In this document: positions 1 to 17,547 of the stretch, piece by piece | How positions within the stretch are numbered: position 1 is the first letter of the stretch | Layout: the number at the start of each line of letters is the position of its first letter | Notes under the pieces: generated by a model | The model's database searches: none | Told to the model about the DNA's origin: nothing | Seen by the model: the letters and a program-made list of their open reading frames with translations, nothing else | Assembly (NCBI RefSeq): GCF_014201885.1 | Contig: NZ_JACHFN010000002.1 | Location: 347,731-411,730 of the forward strand | DNA: 64,000 nt | Source of the DNA: Deinococcus budaensis | Lineage (GTDB): Bacteria > Deinococcota > Deinococci > Deinococcales > Deinococcaceae | Direction: 5' to 3' | Position numbers and translations under genes: made by a program

Positions 1-504
1 CCCACCCTGCGGCGCTGGCTGACCGATCCGGGGGCCGAGTGGCGCCGCTGGGACGCGCCGTACTTTCACGCGCAGACGACCACCCGGACCATGCAGGCCT
101 ACGTGGAGGGGCTGACAGGCAGCCCGCCGGACCCCGACGAGCAGGTGATCGACGTGGACGGCGCCTGCGTGGGCATGGTCAACCGCTCGGAGGAGGCGCC
201 GGAGGGCGGCGGCTGGTGGGACCTGGGCATCCTGATCTACGACCCGGCGTGGTGGGGCGGCGGCGTGGGCACGCGGGCGCTCGCGCTGTGGGTGCAGGAC
301 ACCCTGGACTGGACGGACGCCCACGTCCTGACCGTGACCACCTGGGGCGGCAACCTCCGCATGATTCGTGCCGCAGAGCGCCTGGGCTTTCGCGAGTGCG
401 CGCGGGTGCGCGAGGCCCGGGTGGTGGAGGGACAGCGCTACGACAGCGTGCGGCTCGACCTGCTGCGCGGCGAATGGACCGGGGGCAGCCGGGTGGACCA
501 GTAG
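1..504 (+). CDS. GNAT family N-acetyltransferase (5' end cut by window)
   Basis: The reading frame is open from base 1, so the start lies upstream of the window; the visible 167 residues end at TAG 502-504. The acetyl-CoA pyrophosphate-binding motif A is recognisable as YDPAWWGGGVGTRALALWV, followed by the NLRMIRAAERLGFRECAR stretch that is typical of motif B in GNATs (a residue shared by many RimJ/RimL-like enzymes). The substrate cannot be inferred; Deinococcus genomes carry many GNATs of unknown target. The stop codon TAG is shared with a TAGGCT promoter element for the next transcription unit. Confidence 0.85.
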   Translation, partial: PTLRRWLTDPGAEWRRWDAPYFHAQTTTRTMQAYVEGLTGSPPDPDEQVIDVDGACVGMVNRSEEAPEGGGWWDLGILIYDPAWWGGGVGTRALALWVQDTLDWTDAHVLTVTTWGGNLRMIRAAERLGFRECARVREARVVEGQRYDSVRLDLLRGEWTGGSRVDQ

Positions 505-507
505 GCT
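502..507 (+). promoter_or_regulatory. -10 element TAGGCT placing a 5' end at the ATG at 514
   Basis: TAGGCT lies 6 nt before the ATG at 514. This matches the leaderless-promoter geometry seen throughout the window. It overlaps the stop codon of the upstream acetyltransferase gene. Confidence 0.55.
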
Positions 508-513
508 GGGGGC

Positions 514-564
514 ATGGCCTTTTCCCGTCCCTGCCCGCCGCCCGCCGTCAGGGCAGAGCCGTGA
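514..564 (+). CDS. leaderless 16-codon upstream ORF overlapping the next start codon
   Basis: ATG at 514 sits 6 nt after TAGGCT. The frame runs 16 sense codons (peptide begins MAFSRPCPPP) and stops at TGA 562-564, which overlaps the GTG start (561-563) of the downstream gene as GTGA. The downstream gene has no purine-rich Shine-Dalgarno of its own, so translation of this peptide may be needed to start it. The product is probably not functional itself. This is an inference from geometry, repeated at ftsE and at the GGDEF gene. Confidence 0.5.
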   Translation: MAFSRPCPPPAVRAEP

Positions 565-1166
565 AGAAAGGCCAGCAGGAAACGCCCCGGCCCAGCGGTC
601 CCAAACCGCTCACGCCGCCCGGTTTTCTGGCGACCCAGGACCTCAAGGAACGCGGCTGGACGCCGGGGCTGATCCGCAAGTTCCTGGGCGAGCACGACGA
701 CACCCGGCCCAACGGCCTGAAGATGGGCCGCCGCCGCCTTCCGCCCGTCAAGCTCTACCGCGAGCAACGGGTCCTCGACGCCGAGCGCGAGGAGACTTTC
801 CTGGTAGCCCAGGCCCGCGCCGCCGACGCCCGTGAGCGGGCCGAACGTGCCCGCGAGGCGCGGGCGGCGAAACGGGCCACCCTGCTGGAAGCCGCCGCCG
901 AGCGTTACGTGCCCGTCATCCACCCTGAGCCGCTCCGCAAAGGCGCGGTGCGCAAGGCCCGCGAGCCGTACCTGCCGGGGTTGGAAGGCACCCTCGCGCA
1001 CCTGCTGGGGGAACTGGACCAGGTCACCCCGCGCGAGGAAGCCGCGCTCCGCGCCCGGCTGCTGGAGCGGCTGCATGAGGCCCTGGCCGCCGCCTATCCC
1101 TGGTACCCCGCCCCCCACGCGGCGCAGGCCAAGGCCAGCGACTGGCGCGAGTGGGACTGGGATTAG
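561..1166 (+). CDS. Unknown 201-aa basic, charged protein with an LATQDLKERGWT motif
   Basis: I do not recognise a named family with certainty. The GTG start gives a 201-aa protein. Residues about 20-75 hold a conserved-looking segment (LKERGWTPGLIRKFLG, then KLYREQRVLDAE) that resembles a small helical module seen in hypothetical proteins of Deinococcus and actinobacteria, possibly nucleic-acid binding. It is followed by an Ala/Arg/Glu-rich helix and a C-terminal segment ending in aromatic residues (YPWYP, WREWDWD). No signal peptide or membrane segment. The start is chosen because the upstream mini-ORF ends on it (GTGA) and no other start in frame has better support. Confidence 0.6.
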   Translation: MKKGQQETPRPSGPKPLTPPGFLATQDLKERGWTPGLIRKFLGEHDDTRPNGLKMGRRRLPPVKLYREQRVLDAEREETFLVAQARAADARERAERAREARAAKRATLLEAAAERYVPVIHPEPLRKGAVRKAREPYLPGLEGTLAHLLGELDQVTPREEAALRARLLERLHEALAAAYPWYPAPHAAQAKASDWREWDWD

Positions 1167-1309
1167 CGGCAGGGCCAGGGGGCCACAGCCCCGCCCGGCC
1201 CCGCGACCTCCCTGGAAGCCGCCTGGAGAGCGCCAGAAGGGCGCCCCCCCAAAGAGGAGCGCCCCGCGCGGCCCGCCGGAAGGTGACGGCTTCCCGGAAG
1301 CCCTGGGAC

Positions 1310-2626
<1,317 letters not shown>

Positions 2627-2632
2627 GTCCCC

Positions 2633-2638
2633 AGGATA
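2633..2638 (-). promoter_or_regulatory. -10 element for leaderless S41 peptidase mRNA
   Basis: TATCCT on the minus strand lies 6 nt before the GTG at 2626, so the transcript should begin on the start codon. Confidence 0.6.
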
Positions 2639-2757
2639 GGGCGCGGGCGTGAACCCCATTTGAGGCCGAAGTCACGGCCCCGCACCGATGCTGGGGCGCA
2701 GGCGCGGGGCGCACGCCCCCCATGAAGAATCCTTCATGTTCCGGTGGAGGGCTGGGC

Positions 2758-2763
2758 TATGCT
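2758..2763 (+). promoter_or_regulatory. -10 element TATGCT of the ftsE operon
   Basis: TATGCT precedes the mini-ORF ATG at 2775 by 11 nt and the ftsE ATG by 82 nt. An in-frame ATG at 2759 lies inside the element, so it cannot be the translated start if this promoter is used. Confidence 0.5.
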
Positions 2764-2774
2764 GACCCGCGAGC

Positions 2775-2849
2775 ATGACGCCCCTGACCGTTTCGCCGCG
2801 CTGCGCCGCGCTCCTCCGAAGCCCTGTGCCCGGGGGGTGCGGCGCATGA
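2775..2849 (+). CDS. 24-codon upstream ORF overlapping the ftsE start (ATGA)
   Basis: ATG at 2775 opens a 24-residue frame (begins MTPLTVSPRCAALL) whose TGA at 2847-2849 overlaps the ftsE ATG at 2846-2848. The predicted 5' end is only a few bases upstream of the ATG, so the mini-ORF is almost leaderless. The arrangement suggests that ribosomes finishing this peptide start ftsE. The peptide has no recognisable function. Confidence 0.5.
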   Translation: MTPLTVSPRCAALLRSPVPGGCGA

Positions 2850-3529
2850 TTCAGTTTCGCCATGTGACGCTGGAGTACCCCGTGACGCGCACGCTGGCGC
2901 TCGACGACCTGAGCCTTCAGGTGGACAAGGGCGAATTCGTGTACCTGGTCGGGCACTCGGGCGCGGGCAAGAGCAGTTTCATGAACCTGGTGCTCAAGCG
3001 GGCGCTGCCCACCCGGGGCGAGGTGCGGGTGGCGGGAGAACCGCTGACGCGCTACCGGGGCCGCCGCACCGCGCTGCTGCGCCGCCGGATCGGCACCGTC
3101 TTTCAGGACAACCTCTTGCTCGACCACCTCAGCGCCCACGACAACGTCGCCTTTACCCTGCGCGTGACCAGCGTGCCGCAGCGCGAGTGGGCCGGGCGGG
3201 TGGGCGCGGCGCTGCGCACGGTGGGCCTGGAACACAAGAAGCAGGCCCTCCCGGTGCAGCTCTCGCAGGGCGAGCAGCAGCGGGTCGCCATCGCCCGCGC
3301 CATCGTGGCCGACCCGCCGCTGCTGCTGGCCGACGAACCGACCGGCAACCTCGACCCCGACCACAGCCGCGAGGTGCTGCGGGTGCTGCAACACGTCAAC
3401 CTGCGCGGCACCACCGTGGTCGTCGCGACCCACGCCCGCGACCTGGTGGAGACCTTTCGCCACCGCACCCTGACCCTGCGCCGGGGCCAACTCGTGCGCG
3501 ACGACCCCGCCGGGGGCTACTCGCTGTGA
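2846..3529 (+). CDS. ftsE: Cell-division ATP-binding protein FtsE
   Basis: The ATPase of the FtsEX complex, which sits at the septum and switches on peptidoglycan hydrolases through an activator protein. Walker A is GHSGAGKSS (about 36-44), the signature is LSQGEQQR (about 139-146; most FtsE have LSGGE, so the third position is unusual), and Walker B with catalytic Glu is LLLADEPTGNLD (about 159-170). The 227-aa length from ATG 2846 fits the family. ftsX follows after 13 nt with AGGAG in the gap, then an EnvC-like gene, forming an operon. Translation may depend on the preceding mini-ORF, which shares ATGA with this start. Confidence 0.95.
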   Translation: MIQFRHVTLEYPVTRTLALDDLSLQVDKGEFVYLVGHSGAGKSSFMNLVLKRALPTRGEVRVAGEPLTRYRGRRTALLRRRIGTVFQDNLLLDHLSAHDNVAFTLRVTSVPQREWAGRVGAALRTVGLEHKKQALPVQLSQGEQQRVAIARAIVADPPLLLADEPTGNLDPDHSREVLRVLQHVNLRGTTVVVATHARDLVETFRHRTLTLRRGQLVRDDPAGGYSL

Positions 3530-3542
3530 GGAGCGTGGCCCC

Positions 3543-4406
<864 letters not shown>

Positions 4407-4437
4407 GCCGGCTGCGGCTGCCCCCGAGGACCGCGCC

Positions 4438-6144
4438 GTGAAGCTCGCCGGGCCGCGCTGGCCCGCCCTGGTGCTGCTCTCGGCGGCGCTGCTGGCGGGC
4501 GCGCAGAGCACCAGCCAGCGGCTTCAGGAGTTGCAGCGCGAGTTGCAGGGCCAGCGTCAGGCCAGCGCCGAGCAGGGCCGGGAGCTGGAGAGGCTGCGCC
4601 GCAACATCCAGAACCTCTCGGCGCAGGGGCGGCGCACGCTGGCGCGGCTCGACACGCTGGCGGGGGGGGTCGCCGATCTGGAAAACGAGACGGCGAGGCT
4701 GGGGGCACGGGTCGCCCTGGCCGAGCGCCAGCTGGCCGACACGACCTCGCAGGGCCGGGTCACGCAGGCGCGCGTGACGCGGCTTCAGGGCGACGTGCGC
4801 GAGCTGCTGGGCGCCCTCTACCGCGAGCGCAGCGGCCGTTACCTCCAGCTGCTGTCGCAGGCGAGCAGCCTGTCGGACCTCCTGATCCGGCTGAACTACG
4901 CCAACATCGCCGGGCAGTACAACGTCGAGGTGACGCGGACCCTGCGCGCCGAGGTCCAGACCCTGGAAACGCAGCGCACCCGGCAGGCGCAGCAGGCGGC
5001 CGACCTCCAGCGCCTCCAGACCGAGCGGGTGGCGAAGCTGGAGCAGCTGCGTGACCGCCGCGCCGAGCAGACACGGCTGCTGGCAAGCCTGCGCCGCAGC
5101 GAGCAGGGGCAGCGCACCCTGGCCGCCCGCACCCGGGCCGAGCAGGCCCTGACCGCCCGCACCATCGACGAACTGGTGGGCGCCGTCGTCAAGGAACGTG
5201 CCCGGCTGGAAGCCGAGCGCAAGCGCCGCCTGGAGGAAGAACGCAAGCGCCGCGAGGCCGAGCTGCGCCGCATCCGCGAGGCCCAGGAACGCGCCCGCAA
5301 GGAGGCCGAGCGCCTGGCCCGCATCCGGGCGGAGCAGGAACGCCAGGCCCGGATTCAGGCAGAACGCGAAAGGCAGGCCCGGATTCGCGCCGAGCAGGAG
5401 CGGCAGGCCCGCATCCGCGCCGAGCAGGCCCGCCAGGCCGAACTCGCGCGGCAGCGGGCGCTGGCCGCCGCCCAGGCCCAGGCGCGCGCGCAGGCCCAGG
5501 CGGAGGCGCAGGCCCGTGCCCGGGCGCTCGCGCAGGCCCAGCAGGCGCAGGCCAGAGCGCAGGCCGAGGCACGCGCCCGCGCCCAGGCCGAAGCGCAGGC
5601 CAGGGCCGCCGCCGAGGCCCAGGCGGCCCGCGACCGCGCTGCCCGTGAAGCCGCCGCCGCCGCGCAGCGTCAGCGCCAGACCCAGCTTCAGCAGGAGCAG
5701 GCGGCCCTCCAGGCGCGCGAGACGCAGGTCGAGCAGGCGGCGGCCCAGGCCGCGCAGGACCTCGCGCCGCTGCCCGCCGCCAGCGGTCCGCTGGGTTTTC
5801 CGCTGCCCGGCGGCAGCGTGGCCCAGCCTTATGGGGCGAACGGCGCCCAGTGGAGCGTGCTTCAGGGCGCCGAGGGCGGGCAGGCGGTCGCGGCTCTCGA
5901 CGGCAACGTGATCGCCACGACCTACTACGCCAGCCTGGGCTGGGTCGTCCTGCTCGACCACGGCCCGACCGTGACCGCCTATTTCGGGTTGCAGGACGCG
6001 CAGGTGCAGGTCGGCGCGCGGGTGGGCCGGGGCACTCCGCTGGGCACCGTCGGCGGCAGCCCGATCTTCGGCCCCGGGCGGATGGCCTTTCAGGTCAACA
6101 GCGTGAGCGGCGGCGCGCGCAGGCCGGTGCCGCCGCCGTTCTGA
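4438..6144 (+). CDS. EnvC-like murein hydrolase activator: signal peptide, coiled coil, degenerate LytM/M23 domain
   Basis: A 568-aa exported protein. It has a signal peptide (LVLLSAALLAGAQS), long coiled coils (about 22-260), a very long single-helix-like region rich in Arg/Glu/Ala/Gln (about 255-440, with repeats of the type QARIRAEQE), and a C-terminal LytM/M23 fold (about 450-568). The zinc ligands of active M23 enzymes are lost: the first His/Asp motif reads YGANGAQ and the final HxH reads RMAFQV, although LLDHG is kept. EnvC of E. coli is likewise a catalytically dead LytM protein that activates amidases under FtsEX control. Position after ftsEX supports the same role. GTG start; GAGG lies 7-10 nt upstream. 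Confidence 0.85.
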   Translation: MKLAGPRWPALVLLSAALLAGAQSTSQRLQELQRELQGQRQASAEQGRELERLRRNIQNLSAQGRRTLARLDTLAGGVADLENETARLGARVALAERQLADTTSQGRVTQARVTRLQGDVRELLGALYRERSGRYLQLLSQASSLSDLLIRLNYANIAGQYNVEVTRTLRAEVQTLETQRTRQAQQAADLQRLQTERVAKLEQLRDRRAEQTRLLASLRRSEQGQRTLAARTRAEQALTARTIDELVGAVVKERARLEAERKRRLEEERKRREAELRRIREAQERARKEAERLARIRAEQERQARIQAERERQARIRAEQERQARIRAEQARQAELARQRALAAAQAQARAQAQAEAQARARALAQAQQAQARAQAEARARAQAEAQARAAAEAQAARDRAAREAAAAAQRQRQTQLQQEQAALQARETQVEQAAAQAAQDLAPLPAASGPLGFPLPGGSVAQPYGANGAQWSVLQGAEGGQAVAALDGNVIATTYYASLGWVVLLDHGPTVTAYFGLQDAQVQVGARVGRGTPLGTVGGSPIFGPGRMAFQVNSVSGGARRPVPPPF

Positions 6145-6231
6145 GGGGACCTGTGGGGGGCGGCCCGACCGTGTGGCCCGCCCGCGTGACCTGTAGCTGG
6201 CAGAGGGCGCAGCGCAGGCCCGCCCTTCCCC

Positions 6232-6260
6232 TTGCTCCTCCCCCCCACCTCTGCTACTCT
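6232..6260 (+). promoter_or_regulatory. sigma-70 type promoter of the rpsP leader
   Basis: TTGCTC (6232-6237), 17-nt spacer, TACTCT (6255-6260). The predicted first transcribed base falls on the GTG at 6267, leaving a leader of about 90 nt before rpsP. Confidence 0.65.
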
Positions 6261-6262
6261 CC

Positions 6263-6313
<51 letters not shown>

Positions 6314-6356
6314 GCGGGAACAGACCCTCACCACCCCCAACCCGAGGTTTTTTGTC

Positions 6357-6605
<249 letters not shown>

Positions 6606-6626
6606 GCGCGGCCGCAAACACCAGAG

Positions 6627-6651
6627 AAGGCTCCCTGCGGGGGGCCTTTTT
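6627..6651 (+). terminator. intrinsic terminator after rpsP
   Basis: AAGGCTCCC-TGCG-GGGGGCCTT stem followed by TTTT. It separates highly expressed rpsP from the downstream genes, at least partly. Confidence 0.85.
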
Positions 6652-6737
6652 CGGTGGGTGGCCCGTGGTCGGTGGTGAGTGGAAACATCCGGCTCTGCCC
6701 GACTCCGCTGCCCACGGACCACTTCCCCCTCACCCTC

Positions 6738-6743
6738 TACAAT
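6738..6743 (+). promoter_or_regulatory. -10 element TACAAT for leaderless khpA
   Basis: TACAAT ends 7 nt before the ATG at 6751, giving the rest of the operon (khpA-rimM-trmD) an independent promoter. Confidence 0.6.
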
Positions 6744-6750
6744 GCCCCCC

Positions 6751-6990
6751 ATGAAGACCGACCCCGTGGACCTGACCCTCTTTCTGGCGCAGAGCGTGGT
6801 GGATCAGCCGTCGCTGGTGCGCGCCTCCCGGCGTGGGCCGACCGTGATCGTGCGGGTCGGGCCGGGCGAGGAGGGCCGCTTTATCGGTCGGCAGGGCCGG
6901 GTGATTCAGGCGATCCGGACGCTGGTGCGCGCGGCCTGCGACCCCGCCGAGCGGCTGAACGTGGACCTCGACGCGCCGCGCAAGCCGTGA
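6751..6990 (+). CDS. khpA: KH-domain RNA-binding protein (KhpA/YlqC family)
   Basis: 79-aa single KH-domain protein with the GxxG loop in RFIGRQGRVIQAIRTLV. KhpA proteins bind RNA, often with KhpB, and lie between rpsP and rimM in many bacteria, as here. An alternative ATG at 6742 lies within the -10 box TACAAT, so 6751 is preferred. The stop is followed by GGAGGG, the ribosome binding site of rimM. Confidence 0.9.
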   Translation: MKTDPVDLTLFLAQSVVDQPSLVRASRRGPTVIVRVGPGEEGRFIGRQGRVIQAIRTLVRAACDPAERLNVDLDAPRKP

Positions 6991-7000
6991 GGAGGGCCGC

Positions 7001-7573
7001 TTGAACCCCCCGGCGGACACCACCCGGCTGGGGCACCTGCTGGGGCCGCACGGGGTGCAGGGGGGCGTCAAGGTCTATGTGCTGGGCGACGCGGCCCAGC
7101 TGCTCAGGCTGCCCCGGGTGTGGGTCGAGGGGCGCGGCTGGCTGCGGGTGCGCCGCGCCGAAGCGCTGGCACCGGGAGCCGCCCTGCACCTGGCGGGCGT
7201 GACCACCCGCGAGGGCGCCGAGGCGCTGCGCGGGGCGAAGGTCTACGCCGCCGACGCGGACCTGCCCGCACTGGAAGAGGGCCGTTACTACTACCACGAG
7301 CTGCGCGGCCTGCCGGTGCTGGGCGCGGGCGGCGAGGGGCTGGGCGAGGTCCGCGACGTGCTGGACACCGGGCACCAGGACCTGCTGGTCGTCTCCCTCC
7401 CCGGCGGCGAGGGCTTCTTGCCCCTGCAAGCGCCCTACGTGGTCGTGCAGCCCGGCGAAGGCGGGCGCCCGGCGGCCATTCACCTCACCGGGGACGCGCC
7501 GGAGGGCCTGCTGGCCGACGAGCGCGCCGAGAGCGCCCCGGACGCGGACCCCGGGGCACCGGAGGGCGGGTGA
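7001..7573 (+). CDS. rimM: Ribosome maturation factor RimM
   Basis: 190-aa 16S rRNA processing factor that binds S19 and helps 30S head assembly. The N-terminal RimM barrel ([18 protein letters not shown]) is followed by the PRC-type domain ([13 protein letters not shown]...[17 protein letters not shown]...FLPLQAPYV). Start is TTG at 7001, preceded by GGAGGG with 6-nt spacing; no ATG is available nearby. The C-terminal tail of about 25 residues is acidic and poorly conserved. Its last bases overlap the trmD start (GTGA). Confidence 0.95.
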   Translation: MNPPADTTRLGHLLGPHGVQGGVKVYVLGDAAQLLRLPRVWVEGRGWLRVRRAEALAPGAALHLAGVTTREGAEALRGAKVYAADADLPALEEGRYYYHELRGLPVLGAGGEGLGEVRDVLDTGHQDLLVVSLPGGEGFLPLQAPYVVVQPGEGGRPAAIHLTGDAPEGLLADERAESAPDADPGAPEGG

Positions 7574-8439
7574 GCGAGGCGGCTCCGCTGACGTTTTCCT
7601 TCCTGACGCTCTTTCCCGAGCTGCTCGCGCCCTTTGCCTCGGAGGCGATTTTGGGCAAGGCGGCGGCGCGGGGGCTGATCGGGGTGAATCTGGTGAACCT
7701 GCGCGACTTCGCGGGCAACCGGCACGCCAGGGTGGACGACGCGCCCTACGGCGGCGGGGCGGGCATGGTGATCCGGGTGGACGTGGCGGCGCGGGCACTC
7801 GCGAGCCTGCCGCCCGCCGACGAGGTGATCCTTTTCACGCCCGCCGGGGAGCGCTTTACCCAGCGCACGGCGGAGGAGCTGAGTGGACGCGAGCACCTCG
7901 CCTTCTTGTGCGGGCGCTACGAGGGCTTCGACGCGCGGGTGGAGGGGCTGGTCACCCGCGAGCTGAGCGTCGGGGACTTCGTGATGATGGGCGGCGAGGC
8001 GGCGGCGGCCTGCGTGCTGGAGGCGGTCGCGCGGCTGCGGCCCGGGGTGCTGGGCGACGAGGCCTCGCACCAGGCGGATTCTTTTTCCAGCGGTCTGCTG
8101 GACTATCCCGAATACACCCGCCCGCCCGAGTGGCGCGGCGAGGCGGTGCCCGAGGTCCTGAGGGGCGGCAACCACGGGGCCGTCGCGGCGTGGCGGCGGG
8201 AGCAGGCGCTGGCGCGCACCCTGGCCCGGCGGCCCGACCTGCTGCCCGGCGCGGGCCTGACCCCGCAGGACAGCGCCGCCCTGCTGCGGCTGGGCGTTTC
8301 CCCGGCGCAGCTCGACGCCTGGGGCGCGCCTCCCCCGCCGGTGCCCAAGCGGCGGCGTTCGGCGCGGCGCGGCGCGGCGGTGCCTGCCCCGGCGGCGGAA
8401 GGCGCGGCGGCCGAGGCAGACGTGCCGCCAGAGCGGTGA
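7570..8439 (+). CDS. trmD: tRNA (guanine-N1)-methyltransferase TrmD
   Basis: Methylates G37 of tRNAs, which prevents +1 frameshifting. The SPOUT trefoil-knot SAM site is seen in [35 protein letters not shown] and [18 protein letters not shown]. The GTG start overlaps the rimM stop. The protein is 289 aa; the last 45 residues are an extra Arg- then Ala/Glu-rich tail ([10 protein letters not shown]) beyond the normal TrmD end. Confidence 0.95.
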   Translation: MSEAAPLTFSFLTLFPELLAPFASEAILGKAAARGLIGVNLVNLRDFAGNRHARVDDAPYGGGAGMVIRVDVAARALASLPPADEVILFTPAGERFTQRTAEELSGREHLAFLCGRYEGFDARVEGLVTRELSVGDFVMMGGEAAAACVLEAVARLRPGVLGDEASHQADSFSSGLLDYPEYTRPPEWRGEAVPEVLRGGNHGAVAAWRREQALARTLARRPDLLPGAGLTPQDSAALLRLGVSPAQLDAWGAPPPPVPKRRRSARRGAAVPAPAAEGAAAEADVPPER

Positions 8440-8442
8440 AAG

Positions 8443-8474
8443 CCCCCGCCGACGGGCGCCCAGCGGGGGAGTTC
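8443..8474 (+). terminator. hairpin after trmD
   Basis: CCCCCGC ... GCGGGGG 7-bp stem with a 13-nt loop, followed by a weak T stretch (AGTTCT). Probable terminator of the rpsP operon. Confidence 0.5.
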
Positions 8475-8526
8475 TGTATGCCGCGCCCATGTTGCGGCGG
8501 CACGGACAGCTCAACATAGGGCCGAA

Positions 8527-9141
8527 ATGCGCGTTCCGCTGTTCCCGCTCCCCCATCTGGTCCTGTTTCCCGGCCAGGTGTTGCCGCTCTACGTGTTCGA
8601 ACCGCGCTACCGCGAGCTGCTGACGCGGGTTCAGGCGGCGGAGGAGCCGTTCGGCATCGTGCGGATTCTCAGGAGCCGCGAGGAAGCCCCGCTGCCGCTG
8701 GCGGGCCGGGTCGCGCGGGTCGGCACCCTGGCGCACCTCGTCCGGGCCGAAACCCACGAGGACGGCACCAGTTCGATTCTGGTGGTGGGCGGCGAGCGCT
8801 TTCAGGTGCAGGACTTCGACGCCACGCACGCCTACCTCAGCGCCGACGTGACCCCCTGGCCGCTGGCGCCCGGCCCGCTGGAATCCGCCGCACTGGCGGC
8901 GAGCGCCGAGGAGGCCGTCGCCCGGCGCCTGCTCGCGGACCTGCTGCGCCTGCGCCCCGCCGACGCCCCGGCCATCCGCGACAACGCGCCCCAGGAACCG
9001 CTGCTGCTCGCCAGTTACGCCGCCGCCCTGCTGCCCCTCAGCCCCGAGCAGCGCGAGCAGGCGCTGGAGGCCCCGACGCTCCTCGACCGCCTCGACACGC
9101 TGCTGAGCTTCGTTCCGGCGGGCGCGCGCGAGCTGAACTAG
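8527..9141 (+). CDS. Stand-alone LON substrate-binding (PUA-like) domain protein
   Basis: 204-aa protein that is only the N-terminal domain of Lon protease ([31 protein letters not shown] is the diagnostic start), with no AAA+ or protease part. Such stand-alone LON-domain proteins are common in bacteria and their role is unclear. No obvious Shine-Dalgarno; a CATAGG hexamer 6 nt upstream with TTGCGG 17 nt further might serve as a degenerate leaderless promoter. The stop is 3 nt from the stop of convergent purU. Confidence 0.85.
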   Translation: MRVPLFPLPHLVLFPGQVLPLYVFEPRYRELLTRVQAAEEPFGIVRILRSREEAPLPLAGRVARVGTLAHLVRAETHEDGTSSILVVGGERFQVQDFDATHAYLSADVTPWPLAPGPLESAALAASAEEAVARRLLADLLRLRPADAPAIRDNAPQEPLLLASYAAALLPLSPEQREQALEAPTLLDRLDTLLSFVPAGARELN

Positions 9142-9144
9142 CCG

Positions 9145-10062
<918 letters not shown>

Positions 10063-10070
10063 GTGCGGGC

Positions 10071-10099
10071 AGGATAGCCGCGCCCCCGGGTGCTACGCT
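10071..10099. promoter_or_regulatory. divergent leaderless promoters purU / aminopeptidase
   Basis: Minus-strand TATCCT (10071-10076) lies 8 nt before the purU ATG; plus-strand TACGCT (10094-10099) lies 7 nt before the GTG at 10107. Only 44 nt separate the two start codons. Confidence 0.6.
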
Positions 10100-10106
10100 C
10101 GGGCGC

Positions 10107-11213
<1,107 letters not shown>

Positions 11214-11236
11214 GGTCCGGCAGCGGCCCGGTCTGG

Positions 11237-11764
11237 GTGGTCAGCGGGAGTCCCGGCGCGGGCAAGAGCACGGTCGCCCGCGCCCTGCTTCAGCGCTTTG
11301 CCCTGGGTCTGCACCTGCCGGTGGACGACCTGCGCGACTTCGTGGTCTCAGGCCACGCGCCGCCGCGCCTGGACCACCCGCCGGAGGCCGCGCGGCAGTT
11401 CTGGCTGGCCCGCACCGCCGCCGCGCACACGGCCCGCCTGTACGCGGACGCGGGTTTCGTGGTGGCGGTGGACGACGTGCTGTGGCCCGCCGACCTGGGG
11501 CTGTTCACCCCGCACTGGGCGGGGCTGGACGTGCGTCCGGTGCTGCTCGCGCCGGGGCTGGCCGTGGCCCACGAGCGCAACGCCACCCGCACCACCAAGG
11601 CCTACGACACCCGCACGCTGGTTCCCCTGATCGACGCCTTGCACCCGCAGATGCCCCCGGACGCCTACCGCGAGGCCGGGTGGGCGGTGGTGGACAGCGC
11701 CCGCCTGAGCGCCGAGGAGACGGTGGACGCCCTGCTGGCGCTGGACTGGCCCCGCCCAGCCTAG
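11237..11764 (+). CDS. P-loop kinase-like protein (AAA_33 type)
   Basis: 175-aa protein beginning with a P-loop, [16 protein letters not shown], followed by [11 protein letters not shown] and a second acidic strand VAVDDVLW. It resembles small nucleoside/nucleotide or chloramphenicol-phosphotransferase-like kinases of the AAA_33 group; the substrate is unknown. The frame is open a few codons further upstream but the GTG at 11237 is the first plausible start; no Shine-Dalgarno is visible, so coupling to the upstream gene is likely. Its stop overlaps the stop of the convergent gene. Confidence 0.7.
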   Translation: MVSGSPGAGKSTVARALLQRFALGLHLPVDDLRDFVVSGHAPPRLDHPPEAARQFWLARTAAAHTARLYADAGFVVAVDDVLWPADLGLFTPHWAGLDVRPVLLAPGLAVAHERNATRTTKAYDTRTLVPLIDALHPQMPPDAYREAGWAVVDSARLSAEETVDALLALDWPRPA

Positions 11765-12330
11765 CCGATCACCTTCTGCACCGTTGTTCTCCAGTCTGGC
11801 GGGTACATCACCGCGAACTGGCCCTGGTGGTCGGCCCAGACGCGGGTGAAATCGGCGTAGCTCATCAGGACGTACCCCAGCAGCGGGTCCATCAGGTAGA
11901 CCTCCTGCCGGGCGTCGTCGTAGCCGGTCACGACCCGCCAGTGCGGAATGACCGCCGTGGACATGATGTGCGATTGCAGCGCGATCAGGGGCAGGCGGGC
12001 ACGGATCGCGGCGCGCACGGTCCCCAGCGAGCCGCCCCGGTACAGCCGGGCTTCCATGCCGACGCTCGGGGCGAAGTCCACGATGGCCTGGGCCGTCATG
12101 TAGGCCCGCTCGTTGGGACGGGTCAGGCGGCTCACGTCGGCCAGCGCGACGTTGATCCCGAAGTACCCCAGCACCTGCGTGAGACTCGCCGGGCCGCAGG
12201 CGTTGTAGGTCTGGCGCACCAGCGGCATGCCCGAGAGGACGTAGCCCGCCGGAGACGGGGCCGCGGAAGCCGGGGCACCCCGGGCACCGCCGAGCAGCCC
12301 CGCGAGGAGAAGGGGAAGCAGAACACGCAC
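11761..12330 (-). CDS. Exported C39-like cysteine peptidase domain protein
   Basis: 189-aa protein with a signal peptide ([21 protein letters not shown]) and a peptidase C39-like domain: catalytic Cys in [17 protein letters not shown], His in [12 protein letters not shown] and Asp in [11 protein letters not shown]. Stand-alone exported C39_2 domains are widespread and mostly uncharacterised; this is not a bacteriocin exporter because no ABC part follows. The GTG start at 12330 has CATGCT 6 nt upstream, a variant of the leaderless -10 motif. Confidence 0.8.
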   Translation of the reverse strand: MRVLLPLLLAGLLGGARGAPASAAPSPAGYVLSGMPLVRQTYNACGPASLTQVLGYFGINVALADVSRLTRPNERAYMTAQAIVDFAPSVGMEARLYRGGSLGTVRAAIRARLPLIALQSHIMSTAVIPHWRVVTGYDDARQEVYLMDPLLGYVLMSYADFTRVWADHQGQFAVMYPPDWRTTVQKVIG

Positions 12331-12385
12331 CCGCCCAGCATGGCCGCTCGCCTGTCACAGAAAGCTGCCTGGCCCCGGGGGCGGG

Positions 12386-15826
<3,441 letters not shown>

Positions 15827-15831
15827 TCCGC

Positions 15832-17430
<1,599 letters not shown>

Positions 17431-17503
17431 GGGAAAACTCCTGCGGCCACAGAGAAGGCCGGGTCTGGGGTCAGGCTGGGGGGAACGAGCGCGACAGCAC
17501 ACT

Positions 17504-17543
<40 letters not shown>

Positions 17544-17547
17544 CCCT

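Noticed and set aside
2744..2845. N-terminal extension of FtsE from an ATG or upstream start
   Set aside because: FtsE homology begins at MIQFRHVTLEY; the upstream starts lie before or in the -10 box TATGCT.
5199..5760. Apparent tandem DNA repeats that might suggest a CRISPR or repeat array
   Set aside because: They are codons of the Arg/Glu/Ala/Gln-rich helix of the EnvC-like protein, irregular in length and in frame throughout.
8501..8526. CATAGG as leaderless -10 for the LON-domain gene
   Set aside because: Spacing fits (6 nt) but the hexamer departs from TANNNT, so it is mentioned only as a possibility.
11761..12330. Bacteriocin-processing exporter suggested by the C39 domain
   Set aside because: The protein is a small exported stand-alone domain with no ABC or membrane part and no bacteriocin-like gene nearby.
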